The position numbers were made by a program, and so were the translations under genes. From positions 8,330,501 to 8,394,500 of the forward strand of contig JAYKKT010000074.1 of NCBI GenBank assembly GCA_036023115.1: DNA of 64,000 nucleotides, in the 5' to 3' direction. The notes under the pieces are model-generated. The model did not search any database. It was not told the origin of the DNA and saw only the letters and a program-made list of their open reading frames with translations. This document shows, piece after piece, positions 10,716 through 20,844 of the stretch. The DNA comes from Brasenia schreberi. Taxonomy: Eukaryota; Streptophyta; Magnoliopsida; Nymphaeales; Cabombaceae. The first letter of the stretch is position 1. Every line of letters begins with the position of its first letter.

Positions 10716-12379
10716 GCCGGAACTCAGCCGGATGATGAGAAGAACACATCAATGAAATGAAATGAAATTCCTCCCACAATCATTCCAAATTACACCCACA
10801 ATTCTACCTCCCCTTTTTCTCTATGCCCGTTTGGCCCATTGCTCAAATCCGGTTCCTCAATGTATCGTATCGGTTTGTGACAGAGTCGACGTTCCTTGAA
10901 ATAGAGTTCATCTCAAGCGTGTTGACTTAATCAAAACATAGCCGAGTGAATCTAACCAAATGTCTTGTTAGACTTTCATTTTCGAGCTTGCCTTGTGAAT
11001 TGAAGCTCACCTACCTCGCCGCCACACCATGCATGTGTCTGCTCTTTTAGTCCGTTTACGATGGTCTAAGCGCAAAATCATCGTCTCAATCAGTTGGTTG
11101 TTCTCCATCGCTCGATTAGTAGTTCTTAAGATGTTGAAAGTGTTATACAAATGACCAAGACGCTAGAGAGTTAGGTGGCCGACTGGTTCGGTTTCTCAAG
11201 CCAGATGGGGTGTGGAAGAACCGGCGAGTCGGTGTGACCTGCGGGAAAACGATGGGTGAATCGGTAATTGTATACGGGGGCCCACAGGCCGCAGAGAAAA
11301 AGATCGCACGTGCCACGTAACGACGAAGGAGTGGAAAGGTCAAAGCCCATTAAGATAAGGACGGATTCGTCCTCTGCTCACGGGTCCGTCGGCTCGTCCT
11401 GTCATCAACACGACACAAACCGTTGGGGAAATGGGTTCGGGTCTCGGACCTAGGAACCATTGATCCGTTTGAATTTGCAGGACAGTTCTCTGTCAGGGTC
11501 GGCAACGGTGAATAGCAAACTGTCATCGCCTTTCACGTCCGTTTGTGCTCCGGACTGGACGACGGAGTTCCAGACGCAAACAGTTAGCTTCCAGCGGAAC
11601 GAGACTGTCTCTCTAAATATGGATCTAGCTAGTATATTTGGATTCGGGTCTAACTGGAGTCTCTAAATAACCAGTCACAGATCCACTGAAACCGAAACCA
11701 TTGGTTTTCATTTGGAAAGGCTAAAAATGGCTCGGTAAAACAATACAACTAAGGTTCTTAAGAGATGCCAAACGTCGTTCTTGACAAGGCCAGCCTCATT
11801 GCTCGAAAAGTCCAAACTGGACTCAAGTATCCGAATCCAACAACATGCTCCAATTAGCTGATCTTGTCGGTTCCTGATCACGATGTGGATTGCTTGTTTT
11901 CGTTCACCAGACTTGGATTTAAGTATCCAAATCCAATACCATGCTCCAACATGGTAGTATGTATTTCTGTGAAAATTTTATTGGAATTAAATATAAGTGG
12001 AAGGTGACGAATGCCTGAGCTTCATAAAATAAAGCAAACTTAGTTAACAATTAGATTATGGGCTTCATTATAAGAAAGATCGTGGAAAACACTTATTAAT
12101 CACTCCAGCTAACCCATCCTTTTCTAAAACGAAGACCTTTTCCACCACCTTATTTAAATGAAACCCTCATATGTTATTTAAATTATAGTGTGGGTAAAGG
12201 GTTGGTTGTTGTTGTATTAATTTTTTTTGTAAAAAAAATAATTGGATTTGGATCACAAATGGGTTTGCGAGAAAATATACAGCAATCACAGATATCAATT
12301 GTTTTTGCAGATATTCTATGTGAAAATGATATATTTATAATAAGAAAACTTAGCCTCAAGGTAGATATGGACGATTCAG

Positions 12380-12700
12380 AAAATGCCCGTCGGTTTAAAC
12401 TAGAACCAAACCAGCTCTAGAACTGGAAGTGTTTGAACCAGAAAACCGATTGGGTTATGGTTCGATATTTTCAAAAACTACACCAAATCAGATCCGAAAT
12501 CAATAAAAAAAATAGTGGTTCTGAACTACCTCGGCCTGGGCCTGGCCCTTCGGATCCCGGGTCCCTTCCACCTCTTAATTTTTTTAAGTTTATAAGTGTA
12601 AGCTTTTATTTATCGGTTTCAAGCGGTTTTGGATTCAAATTGGAACCAATGGTTCTTAAAACTGAAACTAAAACCGACTCTTGACCGGTTTAGTTATGGC
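12380..12700. repeat. GGAACC-rich dispersed repeat
   Basis: Dense AACC/GGTT and CCGGTT words surround an AT-rich centre. The texture is the same at 13818-14146, 14677-14774, 45925-46215 and 60430-60745. No coding capacity. Confidence 0.4.
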
Positions 12701-13319
12701 GCCCTGTCAAGGCCATTGGGATGAGTGAGACTGTTAACGTATTGGAGTCTTGGGGCGAATGCCGTTGGAACCCGTTATTTAAATAGCTAGTCTTTTCAAA
12801 AACATAACGGGATTTAATTTGAAGAAAATTGCTCTTTACCACTTCGATTTGGATGGGTTGATTCGGGGCGATTTGGTGACATTGTTCGAGACTGAGAATA
12901 GTAGGATTTTGGATCGGGTAACTCGAAGTTATGATTTGGTTATGGTTCACACGACATAGGCGCCTAATAGATACTGGATCTGGATCCTGGACTGGTAAGA
13001 CAAGCTTAGATCCACTCAAGGACTCCCTTCTCCATAAAACAGATGCTAGTTATGTTATAGTGATTTCTCAAATGATATTAGCCATACCAAGTTTCAAAAA
13101 AACAAGCATCTAGCAGGCCCCAAACAAGTTTCCAATGAAAGTTTTTCACAGCACCGTCCTTCGGAATTGGTTTCCTACAAAATTCGAAACTATCAAACTA
13201 CATGTCATGTTTGGCAGCCCTCCTCAAATTTCCCCATGAATCTCTGGTTGAGTAATTTCACTTGTTTCACCAATGACACATCTGGTTCACTCTTAAATTA
13301 GAACCGTTTTTTACTTGGT

Positions 13320-13440
13320 CACTCAGAGCATCAACTCACCGGGTTACAGGACTCAACTCACAACTTGAAGGTTGTGAGTTCGATACCCGAGCTTGCTTAC
13401 CTCGCTTTCACCTCCCACTGTAACGAAAGGGTCCTTCTCT
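13320..13440 (+). repeat. tRNA-derived SINE-like copy
   Basis: A box B-like GTGAGTTCGATACCC is followed by a diverged form of the family 3' motif (CACCTCCCACTGTAAC). It matches the other copies in this window. Confidence 0.45.
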
Positions 13441-13817
13441 ACTGCGAGAATCGAATTCGATTTTGGTTACATTTCTTTCTCATCAAAATCTATTCACATC
13501 ATTGTAGGTATGAAATCCTTAATCACAGAACGATACTATTTAATACGAGTGATTGATTGGTTGAAGTGGTTAGGCACTTATTCCCCTTAAGCAAGGTCCT
13601 GAGTTTGAATCTTGTGAATGGAGAAAACTTGAGAGAAGTGGCAGATCTACATTGAGCTGAAAGGTCTGATCTATAGGATATAAGAATAGTTTGCCCCACC
13701 TTAAACCATTTGAGGACCTATTTGCCCCACCTTAAAAGAGTTTGTAGATCCGCCAAAAGGTCTGTTCTGGTTTTGAAATCACTCTATAACCTTTTTATGA
13801 TTGCAAATGAAGAAGCC

Positions 13818-14146
13818 GACATGTCCGGTCCCGGGTTGCTTGGAACCTGGAACCGGACTGCCAGGGGGCCTGTTCTGGTTTCGAAGCCACTCCATAACTT
13901 TTTTTTTTGGCAAAAAGGGAAAATGTGTCCTCTAAGAGCTAAACTCGCCACCAACCTCATGAGCTATCAATGACTTTGTGATAAAAGATGTTGAAGAAAA
14001 TATATATTTAGAGACAAATTTAGAATCGTCGGTTTTGGCTTAAGACCGGTTTCAGGATACCATAAACCATAACCAAACTGGGAGGTCCCCGGTTCTGGTG
14101 TCGGTTCCGATTTGAACCATCGGACCTATTCCGAACCGGCCATGTC
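13818..14146. repeat. GGAACC-rich element with inverted ends
   Basis: The left end GACATGTCCGGT and the right end, read on the minus strand as GACATGGCCGGTT, form short imperfect inverted termini around about 329 bases. The interior has no coding potential. No target-site duplication is evident. Confidence 0.4.
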
Positions 14147-14264
14147 TACACGAACAGACCAAACATTCAACAAAAAGAGAAGTTTAATGCATCTTTATGC
14201 GATAGACTTCACACATGGGTCTGGGCTAAGTAGATCTAATACAGGTTCAATTTGGATCCAGGAA

Positions 14265-14360
14265 CCACATACACGCATGATGTAGGCTGAGAGTTCGACT
14301 CCCCAGGTGTGCATACCCGGCTTCAGCCTCCCGCTGTAACCAAAAGAACAAAAAAGGCTT
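14265..14360 (+). repeat. tRNA-derived SINE-like copy
   Basis: It has the box B-like GAGAGTTCGACTCCCC, then GTGCATACCCGGCTTCAGCC, then CTCCCGCTGTAACCAAAAG and an A-rich tail. These are the same 3' landmarks as the other SINE-like copies. Confidence 0.5.
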
Positions 14361-14676
14361 ACGAACCTGAACCTATTTTGATTTTGCTGATTTAACTTGT
14401 AGATTATGAAATGTTAACATAATCACTAATGCCTAGTAGAGATTGAAATGATTGATCTTGTTGGCTTTATTTGGATCTTGGCGTCATTCATCGTATATTC
14501 TTGGTATCATCTAAGATGCCCTCAAGTGGAAACTCATTGGTACTGCTTGCAACGAGCAATTGACCCCACCACATGCAGACCTTTCAACAACAGTCCAAAC
14601 TTTTTTTTTGGGTTGAATAGGGAACACAAAATACAAATTACAGAGAATATAAACCATAGTTGTCTAGCGAGACTAA

Positions 14677-14774
14677 ATATGGCCGGTTCTAACTGGAAGC
14701 AAACCGTTCATAGAACCAGTCAAACTAGTTCCGAAACTGCAACATAAATTTCTCGGTTTGATTATGGTTTATAA
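14677..14774. repeat. Short GGAACC-type repeat fragment
   Basis: It contains GGCCGGTTCTAACTGG and AGAACCAGTCAAACTAG. It abuts the resumed LINE at 14775. Confidence 0.3.
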
Positions 14775-15412
14775 TTTAATTAAAATTGGTACACGTTGCA
14801 TCTTCAAAAGGAAAGTTTTAAATACCTAGGATCAACTTTTCAAAGTGATGGAATAATTGATGGAGATGTTACGCATAAAATTAATGCTGATTGGTTCAAA
14901 TGGAGATGGGCATAAAGTATTCTTTGTGATAAGAAGATACCATTAAAGGTAAAAGGTAAATATTATAGAGCATCAATTAGACATGCCATGTTTTATGGTT
15001 TTAAGTGTTGGGCAGTTAATCATTAAAATGTACAAAAGATGTTTGTGACAGAAATGAAGATGTTGAGATGGATGAGTTGTCACATAAGAAAAGTCTACTG
15101 TATACATAATGAGGTTATTAGAAATAAATTATGTGTGACACTAATATAGGATGAAATGAGAGAATATCATTTAAGGTGGTTTGAATATATAGAAAGAAGA
15201 TAAAAAAAACATGGAAGAAGGTATGAAAAACTAGATTTTGAAAGTATTAAAAGAGGTAGAGGAAGACCACAAAAGTGTTGGAAAGAAACAATAAAGAATG
15301 ATCTACCTTATTGTGAGTTAACTGCTAACATTGCACATGATAGTGCTATGTGGAAACAAAGAATCCATGTAGCCAACCTCATCTAGTATGGGAAAAGGCT
15401 TAGTTGTTGTTG
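14775..15412 (+). mobile_element. RTE-clade LINE 3' end, probably the displaced tail of copy B
   Basis: It begins at the point (AATTAAAATTGG) only about ten bases beyond where copy B stops at 7378. It runs to the family 3' end, AGTATGGGAAAAGGCTTAG followed by GTTGTTGTTG. The decoded C-terminal region includes ESFKYLGSTFQSDG and VTEMKMLRWMS, with stops interspersed. It has the same strand as copy B. The near-perfect complementarity of the two fragments implies one element split by later DNA. Confidence 0.8.
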
Positions 15413-16215
15413 ATTATGGTTCAAAATTTTTAGAAATCACAACTGCAAGCCGCTGTAAATTAGGTTTAAATGTATTATATGAAACTAATTAACATAAACA
15501 AATTGTACCTCAACGGTAAGAAGTGTACTTGGTGGAGAGTTTGACTTCCCATAAACATACTGCCTTTATACTTCAAAAAAGAAAATGAAAAAAACATCTT
15601 CTTCGTAAAATTTAAAGAAAATTTCTAATACTTATTTTAGTTTGGCAAAATAAATAATTTATGAAACATAATAAAGCTCTGATGATGTAAGCCTTCTTTA
15701 CGGGAACAGTTTATCATAGAATGGCGCCATTTCTTAAAGTGAGGTCATTGTCTCCTATAGCCCACTGAATATCTGCCAAATTGAAAACCGAATCTCTTTA
15801 TCCGGATTCTCCATTATTGGTGCTTGACGCAAACTATTACATATGAACTAGGAAATTATTGGACCTTTTAAAGTTTAAACTAGATAAAACTGCGGCAGCA
15901 AATCAAGGTGATGGAAATTCAATGAAATCCACCGGTGGTTCGCCGAAACGGGATCTCATTATTAGTGTGAACGAAAAGAGAGCATCTGTTTTCATCAGAA
16001 ATCATTTTCATTTATCAATAATTTTAAACTATGTTTGAGTCCTTTTTAAAGTATTTATTCTCTATTTTTTATATTTTTAAAAATATTCGGTGTTGTTCAA
16101 AGATCCTCAACAATTCATTCCTTGTGTTCTCAGCTTGGGGTCTATACGAAGAATTTTTTTTCACAAAAAAAGAGGCTAAGTGTAATGACAAATTATCAAT
16201 CTTGAGGGGCATGGC
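15413..16215. other. AT-rich intergenic, no gene seen
   Basis: It includes a weak SINE-like fragment near 15505-15590 and nothing with coding potential. Confidence 0.4.
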
Positions 16216-16325
16216 CACTAAAAAAACTCCTTGCCTCCACTCTCACAAGTATGGACACTTCAGGAATCGAACACGCTACTAAAACATGAGAATCGAAAGC
16301 CCTACTGATGAGCTAACGCTCTAGA
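16216..16325 (-). repeat. tRNA-derived SINE copy
   Basis: On the minus strand, box A-like TAGCTCATCAGTAGGG lies about 35 bases before box B-like TGTTCGATTCC. GGAGGCAAGGAG and a T-run follow. The spacing fits an RNA polymerase III internal promoter. The body does not fold as an intact tRNA. Confidence 0.6.
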
Positions 16326-16357
16326 TAAAAAGAAAATCAGGTTTTGATGGTCAGGTT

Positions 16358-16470
16358 GCCTTTTTTTTCATTTCCGAAGGTGAGTATGTACACCGCGGAA
16401 TCGAATTCCTGGTCACCTACACGTAAGTCGAGGGCCCTACCAGGTGAGCTATGGATCTCAGTTCTGGTCC
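16358..16470 (-). repeat. tRNA-derived SINE copy
   Basis: On the minus strand, box A-like TAGCTCACCTGGTAGGG and box B-like AATTCGATTCC are about 36 bases apart. It lies beside, and is related to, the copy at 16216-16325. Confidence 0.6.
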
Positions 16471-16685
16471 AACATTGTGAGGAACAGCCTAGCAAATGGT
16501 ATTCTTGTCATTTCAACTTCTTAAAAGTCCAGATATTTTATTTTTGGGTATAAAGCGAAAACCAAAGAATTTTTGAGGTGCTAAAGAAGTTATGATCCGA
16601 AGTCCATTGACCTAAGCGAAAGGTCGCGAGTTCAACACGCGTTGGTTTACTTGGCTTCCCGGCTGATATTATCACTCACAACAAG

Positions 16686-16688
<3 letters not shown>

Positions 16689-16732
<44 letters not shown>
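16689..16732. repeat. (TC)n microsatellite
   Basis: An uninterrupted CT dinucleotide run of about 44 bases. Confidence 0.95.
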
Positions 16733-16735
<3 letters not shown>

Positions 16736-17459
16736 AATTGATATCATTCTTGGCCTTGAGAAATTTCCCCAAGGTTGCTTCAATTCAGAATCGTGGACGC
16801 TCCATTTCTTCACGTCGGTTGCTTCAATTCAGATTTGTGGATCCTCCATTTCTTCACGTCGTAACGATTACCGCCGGACTCTCAGCATTCTCTCCTCCAT
16901 CGTTCAAATATCAAAATGACAAACTTTCATTATAACCTCGCCTGAACTTGCACGCAGCGCATCCAACTTTCGATGGGAAAACATAAAAATTGAAGAAGTT
17001 TCCACACCAAGTTTAACGACGCCATTTTGCGTTTGTACTTTCCATATCTTGCTGTCACATCAGCAATTAGATGAGCCAACAGTTCCCCTCGATTCTTGAT
17101 CGGATCGCCATAATCCATATGCAAAGACCCGCCGGAAAACCAAATGGAAATACAAGATCAATACAGGGAACCAATGAAACCAGCACTATCAAAGACCCAA
17201 AGCACAATTTCATATACAAAATCAAGAAAGTAAATTCCATTTGTATACCATATTCACTATGCAAATCGAATTGCAAGCACGTACATCAGTTCGAACAAAA
17301 TTTACAAATGACTCCTCCAAAGATTAGATCTTCTTTCTCGTGTGGAGAAAATAAAACAGAGGAAGGACATCAAAGACGGGGAACAGAGCAACATCATCAA
17401 AGAAGGTTGCATAATCAGGACTGCATTTGCTTGATCAACAAGCGCGACGCGATCGAGCC

Positions 17460-17795
17460 CTAGACTTTGAGGGTGCTCTGAAGGAGAAGATTTGCGCGCG
17501 CGAGCTGCGCGGTGAGCGACTGGATCGTTTCGTGATATATGCGAGCCTGGTCAACGAACTCGGCCTCGAGATCTCCGAGTTGTGAGCATAGCATCTCTTC
17601 TGCCTCCTCCGCCCATCTCAGCCGTTCCTTCGTCCGACCGAGTTCCGCCTGCATTATTTCCTCCCTCTCCCGGCTCTCTCGCAGCTCCTTTTCCAACTCC
17701 TCGTTCTTCCTCCTCAACGCGTCCTCGCCTTCGATCCCCACGCGATACTTCGTCGCAGTGGGAGACAACCTCTCAACAGAGATCCCCGGCGCCAT
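17460..17795 (-). CDS. LSU: RESPONSE TO LOW SULFUR (LSU) family protein
   Basis: A complete intronless frame of 111 aa. LSU proteins are small plant coiled-coil proteins induced by sulfur deficiency that bind many partners, including stress and iron-superoxide-dismutase pathways in Arabidopsis. The family signature is clear: LRRKNEELEKELRES, then ERLRWAEEAEEMLCSQLGDL and EAEFVDQARIYHETI, forming one long heptad-type coiled coil over residues 28-100. The N-terminal 25 residues, starting MAPGISVERLSPTATKYRVG, are variable between members. The length is close to the usual 90-110 aa. The coding sequence is GC-rich within AT-rich surroundings. A TATA box lies about 125 bases upstream. The long open frames on the opposite strand are shadows of its biased codons. 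The family assignment is secure; which paralogue (LSU1-4) cannot be told. Confidence 0.85.
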   Translation of the reverse strand: MAPGISVERLSPTATKYRVGIEGEDALRRKNEELEKELRESREREEIMQAELGRTKERLRWAEEAEEMLCSQLGDLEAEFVDQARIYHETIQSLTAQLARANLLLQSTLKV

Positions 17796-17917
17796 TTTCT
17801 CCGGCGAGATTCTGGTTTCCCGGCGACGGAAAAATGTGAGGCTATGGGGGTTTGATAAAATAAGGCTTGTGATGACAAACTGGTCTGTGCGATTCTCAAG
17901 GAGGGCGGTCGGGTTCG

Positions 17918-17924
17918 TTATATA
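17918..17924 (-). promoter_or_regulatory. TATA box of the LSU gene
   Basis: TATATAA on the minus strand, 123 bases upstream of the ATG. A GAGAC core, the sulfur-responsive SURE motif, lies further upstream at 18127-18131 (minus), with another at 18064-18068 (plus). Five-base motifs occur often by chance. Confidence 0.45.
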
Positions 17925-18355
17925 GAAATTGGGGTGGACGGAATTGAATCCACGTTCAACGTATCAAGGGGAATGGTGGCGCAAATCGATGACGCGAACG
18001 ATGACATATTTGTACCATGCCACGTGGCATATAGGGACCCACCTTCGCTCTGGAATTGTATATGAGACTTGAACATTACGTATTTGGAAGCTCCGTATAT
18101 CTCGCGAGATGGACGGTTGATAAGATGTCTCGCATTAATTTGATGAAGCGAAACAAACTATTGGATCCGATCCAATTAGCTATTGCGATTTTTTCTTTAA
18201 AAGGGAAGCTGGGTTAGAAGAACCCTACTAATTATGTTTCTAAAAGAAATTATTATGTACAAATTATACAAGTGATGAGGAAAATAATGATTCATTACGG
18301 AAATTTTGGTGCCCACTTAGTTGGTTTCGCTTTCACACAGTAACATTCAATGATT

Positions 18356-18356
18356 C

Positions 18357-18387
<31 letters not shown>

Positions 18388-18626
18388 CGTGGAGAGTCTA
18401 GACAATTTTCTAGATGATATGTGTCGTTTGTGCAATACGATGTGTCGTTTGTGTGATCATATAAATGATGCAATCTATTTTTTTATCAATATTGATATAA
18501 AAATTTATGACATTTAATAAATATGATGTGCATTAAATGTGAACTGAGATAAGTGATTTTATCATCACTATTTAATTGATCGGTGGTGACAATGGTCTAA
18601 CAATTCTCACACTCTATATATATAGA
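18356..18626. mobile_element. MITE-like element flanked by (TA)n
   Basis: The left end runs TATATATAGAGAG into GGAGAGTCTAGACAA. The right end, read on the minus strand, is TATATATAGAGTGTGAGAAT then TGTTAGACC. The two imperfect inverted ends enclose about 250 AT-rich non-coding bases. (TA)n flanks on both sides resemble the rice Micron type of MITE, which inserts in TA microsatellites. Confidence 0.4.
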
Positions 18627-18860
18627 GAGAGGAGGGAGTCTTAACTACATAATGGGTGCATCATATTGTGAAAAACAATTTTAACATTCAATCTTTCGTA
18701 TCAATGACAGAAATTTGAGTCAAATATACCGTTGTATCTTTGTACTTGCATTTAATGTAATGATTCAAATCTCAAACATCAAACACAAAAATATGTTTAT
18801 ACAAGATTATGCACCAAAATATATTATGCAACTAAGACCTCCTCTCTCTCTCTCTATACA
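18614..18860. mobile_element. Second MITE-like element flanked by (TA)n
   Basis: The left end is TATATAGAGAGAGGAGGGAG then TCTTAACTACATAAT. The right end on the minus strand is TATAGAGAGAGAGAGGAGG then TCTTAGTTGCATAAT. These are good inverted repeats of about 45 bases around a non-coding core of about 240 bases in all. It shares its left (TA)n with the preceding element. Confidence 0.5.
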
Positions 18861-19564
18861 TATATAAATAGAAAGCATGCATATCTAGGGTGAGGTCTTC
18901 CTCTTGATGTGCTTTGTTGAGTTCTTAATAAACATACATCGGCTCTCGAAACAATGAATGGCAAATTGTTTCGGATTTATATTGTGCAAAACCGATTCAT
19001 TTGTGTAATTTGGACCCGAATATGGTTTGGTATTTGGGGTTCAGTTTTCTGCTTATAACTTGTAGATAGAGATGCCAATATGGGTCGGGCCATATCTTAT
19101 ATGAGTCTCTAGAGTGCAGGCCCGGCCCATATATATATAAATACAGCTTTTTAGTTACATATTTACTAAATATGTATATACTATATTACATGTATAGATA
19201 TATAGTTTTTTATTATATATAGTATATATGGTTCAAATATACATATACATATAAATATATATACATACATATATATGTTTTCTAATTATATGTGTATATG
19301 TATATATATATATATATATATTTATTTATTACATATATATAGTACATATATACGTGTTGAAGCTTAAAACGTTGTGGTTGGATTTGGATTCATATTTGGA
19401 TCGAATCTTACAGACTGATCTAATATCCAAGGGTAGGGTTCTTTGGTTCACTGTACCTGGCCATACTTCCGTCTTTAAAAGAAACTTATTGGTTGCCAAA
19501 TATTATTCTGCATCAGTTCCCAATTTATTTTATTTCTAAAACCGACCTATCTTTTCCAATCATT
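18861..19564. other. AT-rich intergenic with TA microsatellites
   Basis: Low-complexity TA/TATG sequence, longest near 19289-19320. No gene is seen. Confidence 0.5.
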
Positions 19565-20124
19565 GATACTAATCTTTCTGAATTCGTAATGTTTCTTCAA
19601 AGCATTCTAACATAAATCTCAAACTGCACCCAAAGCGTTAGCTCACCGGCCGGGCTCATTGACGCCCACTCGCTCTAATTACACCGAATTTACCCCAAAT
19701 CTTTACAAGGCCGGGCTCATTCACGCCCACTCGCTTTTTGCTATCTTTACAAACATCTTTTGATTTTAATAGAGAGTATAACATTACTGAGCCAGACTAG
19801 CCGGATATGGGTTGATCGGATTGATAAATGTCTGCCGATATAAATGCACAAGATAGAAAACCTTCCACGCATAAATATAGCTTAGTATTTGGTTTTAACT
19901 CGAGAGATGAACAAAACGGATTTATCCGGAGCTCACCCAGACCAAAAGCCTTTGTGCAGATGACATGTAACTCGGTTATATGGATTTTGATGCCGACCCG
20001 ATTACGAGTCCCAGACCCAAAATTATGAGGATGCAATTGAAGTGAATATCCTAGCACCGAAATCACAAGCAAAAGAAACAAATCCAGGCCCGCCTTCCGT
20101 CACGCTCATCGACTCCCGCCATTC

Positions 20125-20158
<34 letters not shown>

Positions 20159-20238
20159 GGCGCGCCTCCGATCGCCATGAATTCTCTCCTTAACCCTTCC
20201 TTTCCCGTTCGATTTCTCTCTCGTAACGTCCCTAACAA
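19565..20238 (+). repeat. Tandem duplication unit 1: promoter and 5' end of the DUF3754 gene
   Basis: This segment, from GATACTAATCTTTCTG to CCTAACAA, repeats in 20239-20844 with near-total identity. Differences are a longer CT run (near 20124) and about 55 extra bases near 19690-19740, which include a second GCCGGGCTCATT motif. It carries the upstream region and first 21 codons of the gene. Confidence 0.9.
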
Positions 20239-20263
20239 GATACTAATCTTTCTGAATTCGTAA
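20177..20263 (+). pseudogene. Truncated duplicate first exon, 28-codon frame
   Basis: The ATG and first 21 codons of the DUF3754 gene (MNSLLNPSFPVRFLSRNVPN plus K), then a new tail ILIFLNS and a stop created where the duplication unit restarts. If transcription begins in unit 1, this would act as an upstream open reading frame. It could also simply be inert. Confidence 0.75.
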
Positions 20264-20844
20264 TGTTTCTTCAAAGCATTCTAACATAAATCTCAAACTG
20301 CACCCAAAGCGTTAGCTCACCGGCCGGGCTCATTGACGCCCACTCGCTCTAATTACACCGAGCTATCTTTACAAACATCTTTTGATTTTAATAGAGAGTA
20401 TAACATTACTGAGCCAGACTAGCCGGATATGGGTTGATCGGATTGATAAATGTCTGCCGATATAAATGCACAAGATAGAAAACCTTCCACGCATAAATAT
20501 AGCTTAGTATTTGGTTTTAACTCGAGAGATGAACAAAACGGATTTATCCGGAGCTCACCCAGACCAAAAGCCTTTGTGCAGATGACATGTAACTCGGTTA
20601 TATGGATTTTGATGCCGACCCGATTACGAGTCCCAGACCCAAAATTATGAGGATGCAATTGAAGTGAATATCCTAGCACCGAAATCACAAGCAAAAGAAA
20701 CAAATCCAGGCCCGCCTTCCGTCACGCTCATCGACTCCCGCCATTCTCTCTCGCGCGCGCGCGGGCGCGCCTCCGATCGCCATGAATTCTCTCCTTAACC
20801 CTTCCTTTCCCGTTCGATTTCTCTCTCGTAACGTCCCTAACAAG
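20239..20844 (+). repeat. Tandem duplication unit 2, in place on the intact gene
   Basis: The second copy starts at GATACTAATCTTTCTG directly after the truncated first copy. It runs into the intact coding exon at CCTAACAAG. It contains the ATG at 20782 used by the gene. Confidence 0.9.

Larger units (their letters stand above)
10716..14774. other. Repeat-rich intergenic DNA between the two halves of LINE copy B
   Basis: No gene is recognised. It holds GGAACC/GGTTCC-rich repeats (12380-12700, 13818-14146, 14677-14774), two SINE-like copies (13320-13440, 14265-14360) and a motif CCCCACCTTAAA seen twice near 13697 and 13725. The open frames are short and featureless. Confidence 0.4.

Noticed and set aside
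16216..16470. Possible functional tRNA genes on the minus strand
   Set aside because: Box A and B-like words are present, but arms do not pair as a cloverleaf and SINE 3' sequence follows; called SINEs.
17539..17925. Plus-strand frame of about 128 codons opposite LSU
   Set aside because: A shadow of the GC-rich LSU codons; the minus strand carries a full family signature and a TATA box.
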